Source: Onishia taeanensis
GTDB lineage: Bacteria; Pseudomonadota; Gammaproteobacteria; Pseudomonadales; Halomonadaceae
Length of the DNA: 64,000 nt
NCBI RefSeq assembly: GCF_900100755.1
Contig: NZ_FNCI01000003.1
Coordinates: 124,001-188,000, forward strand
Direction of reading: 5' to 3'
Each line of letters opens with the position of its first letter. Position 1 is the first letter of the stretch. This document shows, piece after piece, positions 51,845 through 59,065 of the stretch. The notes under the pieces were generated by a model. The model was not told the origin of the DNA. It was given only the letters and a program-made list of their open reading frames with translations, and did no database searches. Position numbers and translations under genes: made by a program.

Positions 51845-52045
51845 TTAGTCGCGCAAGGTGGCGTAGTAACGGCGGATGTGGTCCGTCTCTCGATAGCCGC
51901 GAGGCGCGTCAGGAGCAGTCGACGCTGTGGTCTTCGCTTGAACCAGCGGGGCTTGTCCGATTGCGAAAAAGGCGCCCGCCGCCGCGGTGCCCGTGCCGAC
52001 CGTTTTCAGGAAGAGGCGACGCTGTGGGTTGTGATGTTGTGCCAT
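51845..52045 (-). CDS. small twin-arginine protein of the formate dehydrogenase region
   Basis: 66 aa. Starts MAQHHNPQRRLFLKTVGTGTAAAGAFFAIG: a Tat-like signal (QRRLFLK) and hydrophobic core, then GYRETDHIRRYYATLRD at the C terminus. Small proteins of this form are a recognised family found just upstream of formate dehydrogenase alpha genes. They may act as a Tat-exported accessory or subunit. It lies 35 bases before fdhA. Confidence 0.85.
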   Translation of the reverse strand: MAQHHNPQRRLFLKTVGTGTAAAGAFFAIGQAPLVQAKTTASTAPDAPRGYRETDHIRRYYATLRD

Positions 52046-52106
52046 GGTTCACTCCTCTGCGATCCGGATCTTTACGCCCGGCATCGTTATAAGCAGTTCT
52101 GCTTGT

Positions 52107-52823
52107 TTAGTTATCGTTCATATCAGGCGCAGGTTTAGTGGAATATGCATCCGGGGTCATGATGTGCACCGGTTGGCGGGCCGCCTCGTCTGCCTGATGA
52201 CGATGCTCCTCGCTCATGAAGGCGCTGCCTAGTGCGCCCAGGTTGGCGTAAAACGGAGTGTCCACCGCTGCCAAGTCATCGAAGCAGCGCGATGCCCAGG
52301 GGGCGAGGTGTGCCATGAAGAAGGGAGCGGCTTCATCTTGTTGGTCGTCGTCCAGCAGCATGGCCATGGTCTCGCATACGGCGGCAAGATGGTCCTCGGG
52401 GTCGTGGCATTCTTCGGCACGGCGGATGCCAAGGCGGCGCAAATCTTGGCGTAGTGTCAGCAGCGCTTCATCCATCAGGTTGCCTTGCCGGTACCAGGAA
52501 GCGTAGGGCGTGATCTCTCCCTGGACGACGCCCACTAGGTGGCGGAAGTGGGCCGACGAGAGCTTCTTGACGAGCGCATCCTGAGGCATGTCATGTGCGC
52601 TCGCAGACTGGATCAGCGCCGTCCAGCATTTAGCCAGCTTGCTGCCATCCTCGGCGGCGTCGAGCGCTGAAAGCCAGGTCAAAAGCTCCGCCGAAGGCGG
52701 TTCGCGCAGCAGTCTCGCCAATAGCCGATAGATGTCGGCGCGTAGGGCGTCTGTCTCTTCTTCAATGATGTCATGCGAGCCCTCCCGTGCAGCCGGCTGG
52801 GTCTTCGCTGAGCTATCGGTCAT
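52107..52823 (-). CDS. TorD/DmsD-family chaperone for formate dehydrogenase maturation
   Basis: 238 aa, all-helical. Family features: RADIYRLLARLLREPPSAELLTWLSAL, AHFRHLVGVVQGEITPYASWYRQGNLMDEALLTLRQDLRRLGI and DPEDHLAAVCETMAMLL. Chaperones of this group bind the Tat signal of molybdoenzymes and hold export until the cofactor is inserted. Its place between the polyferredoxin and fdhA points to FdhA as client. Confidence 0.88.
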   Translation of the reverse strand: MTDSSAKTQPAAREGSHDIIEEETDALRADIYRLLARLLREPPSAELLTWLSALDAAEDGSKLAKCWTALIQSASAHDMPQDALVKKLSSAHFRHLVGVVQGEITPYASWYRQGNLMDEALLTLRQDLRRLGIRRAEECHDPEDHLAAVCETMAMLLDDDQQDEAAPFFMAHLAPWASRCFDDLAAVDTPFYANLGALGSAFMSEEHRHQADEAARQPVHIMTPDAYSTKPAPDMNDN

Positions 52824-52949
52824 GTCGTTACCTTGTTATCAAAAACGGCGCTATCAAAACCGTCGCATCGAAGCCGTCGTAGAGAGCGTTACTGAGACTG
52901 TCATCTTCCCGAAGGGTGTCGGGTCGCGCTTCAACTAGATGTTCAATTG

Positions 52950-54755
52950 TTAGATGTTCAATTGTGATTCTGGGTCATTGGCCAGGCCCTGCCAGACATC
53001 TCTGACTCGACAGTCCTCGCACATTTCCAGGCGAGCCATGGCGTCACCGGCAAAGTAGGGGTGATCGGCGAGCTTGGACTTGATGGCGGCGATAGCGCTG
53101 GCACTGGCGAAGGGCTTGCCGCAACGAATGCAGGGGAAAGCGTCTTCCTGCTTGCGTACCTGTCGCACTTCGCGTTCGGGTGCTGCCAGGAAGCCCGGCA
53201 TCAGGCGAATGGCATCTTCCGGGCAGATCTCTTCGCAGAGGCCGCACTGCACGCAGTCCGCTTCACGAAAACTCAGCTCGGGGGAGGTGCGCCCGCCGGC
53301 GAGAGCCGGTGTCGGGCATACCGCGACACAGCCCAGGCAAAGCGTGCAGGCATCCTTGTCGATGGCCACGTCACCAAAGGGCGCGCCCTGGGGCATGGCA
53401 TGACGCTCTCCGCTGGGCTGACCTGCTGCGGCGAGGCGGGCCAGCGTGGCGTTGAGACGCTCGCGCTTGCTGTGCTCTCTGTCCCCGGCCTTTGCTGACG
53501 CCTGTGCGGGGGCATCTTGGCCGGGTGCGTCAGTGCGTTCGGGTAGGGAAAGCGCCGCCAAGGCGGGCAGGGCGTCGCGGCTCTCGCTGTCCTCAGGTGC
53601 TATCAGGCACAAGCGGCGGCTGTCATGGCCGAGCGCCTCGAGCATGGTGACGGCTTGACGATACTGGTCGTCGATCAGGGTTTTCAGGCTTGACGGCAGG
53701 CTGTCGGTCAGCTGAATGCGCACCTCGTCGGCGCCTGCGGCGAGGGCTGCCAGCCAGTGATCCTGTCCCGCTGCGCCGAGTTCCTCAAGGGGCACATCCA
53801 GCACATGGCCGGCCGGGGTGGGCGATTCAGTTGCTAGCAAGCTGGACTCGGCGAAGCGCACCACCGGCGCTTGCCCCCCCGCCAGGCGATACGCGTTCAG
53901 CAGACGTTCCACGTAGGCCTGCTGGTCAACGGAGGGGGGCAGCCGATACTGGATGGCCCCGGTCGGGCAGGCGCTGGTGCAGCTCCCGGCGCCATGACAG
54001 CGCATCGGATCGATTTCGATCCAGGACTCGATGCGTCCCGACTGGCGTGACAGGGCGTCTGCAGGACAGACCTCCAGGCAACGGGTGCAGCCGGTCTTGC
54101 CGCTGCTATCGTGAGCACAGATGTCATGATCGATGTGGAAATAACGCGGCTTGGAGAATTCGCCGACCTGCTCGAGCAGGTCATCGATGGCCTGCCGGCA
54201 CTCTGCTGTGCCCCAGAGCGCAGCGCTGTACCCCGGTGGCGGCAGTTCTAGCGTCAGCGTAGGGGGCGTGCCCAGGTCGAGCACCAGGTCGAAATGCGCG
54301 CGCCCCAGGCTCGCCTTGGCAAGATCGATCTCTCCGTCTTCATGGGGCAGGCTCAGGGTGAACTTGCCCAGATAGCCGGCGAGGTGCCACCGTCGGGCCT
54401 GGTGCACCGACAGGAAAGCGGTGTCCTCCAGCAGGGTCGCTATATCGGCGCTATCTGAGCCTGCTTCCCCGAGGCTGTCTGCCGTGGCATGCGTGTCTTC
54501 GAGCGTTGCGGTGCTGGCCTCGGGAGAATTGGCGGTTACCAGCAGCGTGATCGAGGCGAGGCCACGATCCTTCAATTCACGGGCCGCACGGCGTCCTGTC
54601 AGTTCGTCGGCAATGATCAGTAAGTGACCATCGCTTGAGTAGGTGACGCTCTCAGGCGTGAGATTGGCGGGCCAGGAGATACGGGAGTACGCGGTATCTC
54701 GCGCAGCCAGGTTCTGATCAGCATCCAGCGGGGTCAGGTCGATGCACTGATTCAT
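52950..54755 (-). CDS. multi-[4Fe-4S] polyferredoxin-like protein of the fdh cluster
   Basis: 601 aa, apparently soluble. The first 180 residues have no obvious cysteine motif. Then come four ferredoxin cysteine groups: CTRCLEVCPADAL and CHGAGSCTSACPTGAI (about residues 215-265), and CTLCLGCVAVCPTPAL with CVQCGLCEEICPEDAI (about 465-520). A C-terminal segment adds CIRCGKPF and CEDCRV, a zinc-ribbon-like pair. The N terminus resembles the 4Fe-4S proteins that accompany DUF3305/DUF3306 and formate dehydrogenase. Its function is unknown; electron donation during enzyme maturation is possible. Confidence 0.8.
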   Translation of the reverse strand: MNQCIDLTPLDADQNLAARDTAYSRISWPANLTPESVTYSSDGHLLIIADELTGRRAARELKDRGLASITLLVTANSPEASTATLEDTHATADSLGEAGSDSADIATLLEDTAFLSVHQARRWHLAGYLGKFTLSLPHEDGEIDLAKASLGRAHFDLVLDLGTPPTLTLELPPPGYSAALWGTAECRQAIDDLLEQVGEFSKPRYFHIDHDICAHDSSGKTGCTRCLEVCPADALSRQSGRIESWIEIDPMRCHGAGSCTSACPTGAIQYRLPPSVDQQAYVERLLNAYRLAGGQAPVVRFAESSLLATESPTPAGHVLDVPLEELGAAGQDHWLAALAAGADEVRIQLTDSLPSSLKTLIDDQYRQAVTMLEALGHDSRRLCLIAPEDSESRDALPALAALSLPERTDAPGQDAPAQASAKAGDREHSKRERLNATLARLAAAGQPSGERHAMPQGAPFGDVAIDKDACTLCLGCVAVCPTPALAGGRTSPELSFREADCVQCGLCEEICPEDAIRLMPGFLAAPEREVRQVRKQEDAFPCIRCGKPFASASAIAAIKSKLADHPYFAGDAMARLEMCEDCRVRDVWQGLANDPESQLNI

Positions 54756-54893
54756 GTAGCCTCAACGGTCAGGTGCAGTTTTTTTTAATTTTCGTCGCTT
54801 AACTCACTCGGCGCCAATCCTCATTGGTCTTAGCTTAGCGCTAATATAACTATCGAGCAGATAGTATTCTTCTATTCATTTAGGTTCGGTCTT

Positions 54894-55577
54894 TTAGGTT
54901 CGGCCTTTCTCTGGAAACGGCGGCTTTGCCTCATTCGTTCCATTTTCCTGGCGGCCTTTGGCCTGGGCATCTTCATGCGTGCCTTGTCCGTCGTGGCCGG
55001 GAATAGGTTCGCTCGCCACACTATCGGCCGTTTTGGCTTGATGGTTGGGTGGTGAAGTGTCGTCGTCGCGTTGCGCTTCTGCAGTTTCGGCAGGCTGGTT
55101 AATGTTGCGCTCTGCTTGCTCTGGCTCGCGCTGGGTGTCTTCCACCTGATCAGCGGGTTGACGCGTCCATTCCCGTAGGCGGTCGGCGACTTCCTGGGAG
55201 AGATTCTTGAGCTGACGATAATCCTCGTCGTAGTCGTTGAGCCCGTCCCGGTGATGATAGTGGTCCGCCGCAAACATGCGTTTCATGGCGCGACGGCGCA
55301 CCTCGCGGCTGACGCCATGGGCGAGGTAGGCCGTGAGGTCGCTGCCAGGGGGCAGGCTTTCCGGGTCGGGCAACTCCTCGACGGTTTCTGAGGGGGGCGT
55401 TGCCTCGCTGTCCGCCATCGGTCCACGGTCAATCAGGCTGTCATCTTGCTTTTCGCCAGAATTCTCCTCAGGAGTTACGGTGCCTCGCTCGTTCGGCGTT
55501 AGGGCGCTTTGCGGTGTCTGCTCCTCGGTTGGCTGGATGCCACGCTTGCGCAGTGACCAGCGGGAAAAAACCGTCAT
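54894..55577 (-). CDS. DUF3306 family protein
   Basis: 227 aa. The conserved part, SLPPGSDLTAYLAHGVSREVRRRAMKRMFAADHYHHRDGLNDYDEDYRQL, spans about residues 75-125; the N-terminal SRWSLRKRG is also typical. The last 90 residues are low-complexity and rich in Glu, Gln, Asp and Pro. The family is found only beside formate dehydrogenases and has no known activity. Its start overlaps the end of the DUF3305 gene by four bases. Confidence 0.88.
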   Translation of the reverse strand: MTVFSRWSLRKRGIQPTEEQTPQSALTPNERGTVTPEENSGEKQDDSLIDRGPMADSEATPPSETVEELPDPESLPPGSDLTAYLAHGVSREVRRRAMKRMFAADHYHHRDGLNDYDEDYRQLKNLSQEVADRLREWTRQPADQVEDTQREPEQAERNINQPAETAEAQRDDDTSPPNHQAKTADSVASEPIPGHDGQGTHEDAQAKGRQENGTNEAKPPFPEKGRT

Positions 55578-56035
55578 GTCTGGTTCTCCTGGGCGCGCCC
55601 CGCGCCCTTGCGCTTTTTCTTGCGGCCTTCGTCAGGGGCTTCGCCATGGTGAGCGAGATAGGCCTCCAGCCACAGCTGGATGGCGGTCGGCATGGCGACC
55701 TCGAGCACCTGCTGCTCGCCATCCATCCAGCCGGCGGCCACTTCCTGGCTGGCCGTCAAGGCCGTGGGGTCTGGGGCTTGTCCGGAGAATCCGGCGCGTA
55801 TGAAGAGTCGCGGGCTAGGCGAGTTCAAGTTGAACCGGTAGGCCGCACGCTCGGTCATGTAGAGTTGCAGCGCCAGCACCTGTGGGCCGATATCGCCCGG
55901 CGCAAGGTCGTGGATATGCCACTGGGTCGCGGTAAAGCCTTTGATGCGCTTTTGTTCGGGAACCAAGCTGAAGCTTAGGTATTTGCGACTGAGATACTTG
56001 CGACTGGTCGAGTCGGTGGTTTCAGAGGAGTTCAT
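55574..56035 (-). CDS. DUF3305 family protein
   Basis: About 153 aa. Conserved pattern: TQWHIHDLAPGDIGPQVLALQLYMTERAAYRFNLNSPSPRLFIRAGF and PTAIQLWLEAYLAHHGE, with a basic tail RKKKRKGAGR. Family of unknown function tied to formate dehydrogenase clusters, always next to DUF3306. ATG 56035 is chosen; a GTG at 56050 is possible, and neither has a strong ribosome site. It heads the minus-strand fdh transcript and is divergent from fdhD. Confidence 0.83.
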   Translation of the reverse strand: MNSSETTDSTSRKYLSRKYLSFSLVPEQKRIKGFTATQWHIHDLAPGDIGPQVLALQLYMTERAAYRFNLNSPSPRLFIRAGFSGQAPDPTALTASQEVAAGWMDGEQQVLEVAMPTAIQLWLEAYLAHHGEAPDEGRKKKRKGAGRAQENQT

Positions 56036-56269
56036 GGCGTAGCGACTCACTTCAGGACGTCTTTATGACAAATGACATGTGGGATAGGACGAAGGCACCA
56101 CACTCGTGAAGGCCTTCCTTATCCCGAGCCGCCAAAGGCGGCGGTGAATAAAGACAGTAGGCGCCACGAATGCAATGATGGTCAATATGGTGCCGTTAAC
56201 GTTGGGCTGAAAGTCATTTGCGCTGGGCTACACGATGGGCTCGCCGCGCTAGTCGCCAAGGAGCGATGC

Positions 56270-57124
56270 ATGTGTTCGTTACGTCTTAGTCACGCCCGCC
56301 TGCCGGCGACGCTGGAAATCGACATTCACGACGAGTTTGGTGACGTGCGCCGCCAGGCCATCTCTGCCGAGCGAGCGCTGACCGTCTATCTGAACAAACG
56401 CGAAATCGTCACCCTAATGACGCTGGGCGCCGACCCGGAAGCGCTGGTGGTGGGGTATCTTCGCAACCAGGGGTTAGTACCGTCGCGCGGCGACCTGGAA
56501 GCGGTTCATGTGGACTGGGACGTCGAGGCTGCGGCGGTCGTCAGTCGCCGCGCACCTGACGACCTGGAGGAACGCCTGGGCCAGCGCACCGTGACGACTG
56601 GCTGCGGCCAAGGCACGGTTTTCGGCCGCCTGCTCGATGCCGTCGGTCTCGAGCCCGTGCCTAGCACAACCCTTGCTCAGTCCACGCTTTATGCATTGCT
56701 CGAGAATCTTGGCGCTTACAACGAAACCTACAAGAGTGCCGGTGCGGTACATGGCTGTGCGCTTTGCCGCCAGGACCAAGTGCTGGATTTCGTCGAAGAC
56801 GTCGGGCGTCATAACGCCGTCGATACCTTGGCGGGTCGGCAATGGCTCGAGGAGGGCGGTGACGCCATGTCCGCCGACATCTTCTATACCACCGGGCGGC
56901 TGACCTCTGAGATGGTACTGAAGGTAGCGCAGATGCGGATTGGCATCTTGGTGTCGCGCTCAGGCGTGACCCAGAAGGGGGTTGAGCTCGCCGAGCGCTT
57001 TGGTGTGATGTTGATCGCGCGTGCTAAAGGTCGGCATTTCCAGGCCGTCCACTCGCAGCAACGTCTGATCTACGATGCGATTCCGCCGCGTCGTGCGGGG
57101 GATCGTAAGGCATCGAAGATATAG
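56270..57124 (+). CDS. fdhD: formate dehydrogenase sulfurtransferase FdhD
   Basis: 284 aa. FdhD transfers sulfur from IscS to the Mo-bis-MGD cofactor of formate dehydrogenase, which activates it. Key residues: the CALC pair in AVHGCALCRQDQVLDFVEDVGRHNAVDTLAG and the family start IDIHDEFGDVRRQAISAERALTVYLNKREIVTLMTLGADPEALVVGYLRNQGL. The frame is open from 56072, but AAGGAG at 56258-56263 is 6 bases from ATG 56270. It is divergent from the DUF3305-headed operon, so both can share regulation. Confidence 0.92.
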   Translation: MCSLRLSHARLPATLEIDIHDEFGDVRRQAISAERALTVYLNKREIVTLMTLGADPEALVVGYLRNQGLVPSRGDLEAVHVDWDVEAAAVVSRRAPDDLEERLGQRTVTTGCGQGTVFGRLLDAVGLEPVPSTTLAQSTLYALLENLGAYNETYKSAGAVHGCALCRQDQVLDFVEDVGRHNAVDTLAGRQWLEEGGDAMSADIFYTTGRLTSEMVLKVAQMRIGILVSRSGVTQKGVELAERFGVMLIARAKGRHFQAVHSQQRLIYDAIPPRRAGDRKASKI

Positions 57125-57202
57125 GCCATGATCGACCTGATGCGATGGCCTTCCGGAGGCCCGTACCTGACGAGTGTAGGAGGGCGTCTCACGCCTAGTG
57201 GC

Positions 57203-57835
57203 TCAGTTGGGTTGGCCGCGGGTGCATACCGACAGAACAACGGCGTCATCGTCACTGATGGACACCAGGGCGTGCCCCATGTCGCTGTCGAAATAGATGC
57301 TGTCACCGCGCTCCAGGCGTAGGGGCTCGTAGAACTCGGTGTAGAGCAGAATAGCCCCTTCCAGCACGATCAGGAATTCCTCGCCATCATGGCGTACCCA
57401 TTCGGTGAACTCGCTGAAGGCCCGGGCCCGAACGATGGTCTTGAAGGGAATCATGTGCTTCTGCGCCAGCTGCCAGGACAGTAGCTCATGCTCGTAGGTG
57501 GGGGTCGGGTGCTGCTGGCCTTCGCCTGCCCGGGTCAGGTCGCGCCGGCCCAGGGTGCGACTCTGGGGCTTGGGCTGCTTTAGCAGTTGGGGCAGGTCGA
57601 TATCCAGGCCGTTGATCAGTTTCTGCACGGCGGTGAAGGTCGGCGAGATATGATCGTTTTCAATCTTGGACAGGGTCGAGCGTGCCAGGCCGGTGCGCTT
57701 GCTGACGTCTTCCAGTGTCCAATGGTTGGACAGCCGGATTTCCTTGAGGCGCTCCCCGAGCTGCAGCGGCTCGACGAAGGCCTTGCGGCCAGAGGCAATC
57801 TGCAGGGCGGCAGTTTGATCGTTATTTGGGCTCAT
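57203..57835 (-). CDS. XRE-family regulator with C-terminal cupin
   Basis: 210 aa. N-terminal HTH_3: LGERLKEIRLSNHWTLEDVSKRTGLARSTLSKIENDHISPTFTAVQKLINGLDIDLPQL (residues about 26-84). The C-terminal half is a cupin_2 domain (EWVRHDGEEFLIVLEGAILLYTEFYEPLRLERGDSIYFDSDMGHALVSI). Regulators of this build often sense small metabolites and control transport or catabolic genes. The palindrome at 57850-57866, 14 bases upstream of its start, is a good autoregulation site. The target outside its own gene is unknown. Confidence 0.88.
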   Translation of the reverse strand: MSPNNDQTAALQIASGRKAFVEPLQLGERLKEIRLSNHWTLEDVSKRTGLARSTLSKIENDHISPTFTAVQKLINGLDIDLPQLLKQPKPQSRTLGRRDLTRAGEGQQHPTPTYEHELLSWQLAQKHMIPFKTIVRARAFSEFTEWVRHDGEEFLIVLEGAILLYTEFYEPLRLERGDSIYFDSDMGHALVSISDDDAVVLSVCTRGQPN

Positions 57836-57849
57836 CGGCTTTTCACTAT

Positions 57850-57866
57850 CGGAAACTTAGTTTCCG
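57850..57866. promoter_or_regulatory. perfect 17-bp palindrome upstream of the XRE-cupin gene
   Basis: CGGAAAC-TTA-GTTTCCG lies immediately before the XRE-cupin start codon region. XRE-cupin proteins commonly bind such dyads, so it is most likely an autoregulatory operator. Confidence 0.7.
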
Positions 57867-58023
57867 TCAGGCTAACACAACAGCTCTCGATCAGGCGGCG
57901 GTTTTTGCGCCTCATCATTGCCTCTAGGCGACCATTCGGTGCCTAGCGATACCAGGCACCTTCTGCATACAGGGGAGGATATTTCCTAGGGGGAGGAAAC
58001 ATGGCCTGACACTGGCGCGCCGA

Positions 58024-58959
58024 TCACTGCTTGAAGGGTAGGCCCAGCAGAGCACTGACGTGTGCTTCGGCGCAGAGGCCGAGTGCCTCCATGTCATAGC
58101 CGCCCTCAAGAACGGATACCAAGCGGTTATCGGCATAGAGGGCGGCGATCTCCATGGCCAGATGCGTTACCCAATGGTAGTCGGCGGCCTCGAGGCAGAG
58201 GTCGGCCATGGGGTCGCTGCGGTGCGCATCAAAACCCGCGGATACCAGCACGATGTCCGGCTTGAAGGCATGCAGGGCGGGGAGCCAATCGTCTTCCACG
58301 GCGCGCCTGAAAGCCGGGCCATCGGTGCCTGACGGCAGCGGTGTATCGATGATGTTGTGCCACTGACTGCGCAGATAGCGCCATGGATAGAAAGGGTACT
58401 GAAAGCTCGAGCAGACCAGTACGTTAGGGTGGTTCTTGAAGATGTCCACGGTGCCGTTGCACTGATGTACGTCGAAATCGAGGATAGCGACACGCTCCGC
58501 CCCATAGCGGGCGATGGCATGGGCCGCACCCACCGCAATGTTGTTGATAAAGCAGAAGCCCATCGCATCGGTGGCTTCTGCGTGGTGCCCAGGTGGCCGC
58601 ACGGCACAGAAGACATTGTCGGCCTGGCCGCGGTATACCTGGTCCACGCCTCTCACCACGGCGCCGGCAGCCACTCGGGCGGCATCCATGCTGGCGGGGT
58701 TCATCAGGGTATCGCCGTCGAGCAGGATGATGCCTTCTTCCGGCACGCAGCGATCGAGCGATGATAGATGGCGTTGAGGGTGAACGCGCGCCAGCTGTTC
58801 AGCGGTCGCGGGTTTGGCTTCCGACTGCATGGTCTGCTGCAGTACACCGCTCAGGGCAAGCCGGGCGCGGATGGCATCTAGGCGCAGCGGGCTCTCGGGA
58901 TGATCGGGCCCCATAAAATGATCGTGGCATAGGGGGTGGGTGATATATGAGGTGATCAT
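58024..58959 (-). CDS. histone deacetylase family protein (arginase/deacetylase fold)
   Basis: 311 aa. The zinc deacetylase fold is clear: HPESPLRLDAIRARL, RPPGHHAE (His125, His126), DFDVHQCNGTVDIF (Asp161, Asp163, His165), SAGFDAHRSDPMADL with the third zinc Asp, and GGYDMEALG with the catalytic Tyr. One oddity is Gln166 and Cys where most relatives have HHGNGT. Members remove acetyl groups from lysines or polyamines. The start at 58959 has GGAG upstream; the frame opens at 59010. It is divergent from the acetyltransferase gene. Confidence 0.88.
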   Translation of the reverse strand: MITSYITHPLCHDHFMGPDHPESPLRLDAIRARLALSGVLQQTMQSEAKPATAEQLARVHPQRHLSSLDRCVPEEGIILLDGDTLMNPASMDAARVAAGAVVRGVDQVYRGQADNVFCAVRPPGHHAEATDAMGFCFINNIAVGAAHAIARYGAERVAILDFDVHQCNGTVDIFKNHPNVLVCSSFQYPFYPWRYLRSQWHNIIDTPLPSGTDGPAFRRAVEDDWLPALHAFKPDIVLVSAGFDAHRSDPMADLCLEAADYHWVTHLAMEIAALYADNRLVSVLEGGYDMEALGLCAEAHVSALLGLPFKQ

Positions 58960-59065
58960 CGACGGCTCCACGGTTATTGATGCGACCTTAATCGCCTTGC
59001 TTCCTTGCATGACAGTGTCAATAAGTCGTACACATGGAGACTACACCCACGCGGGAGGGCAGGTC

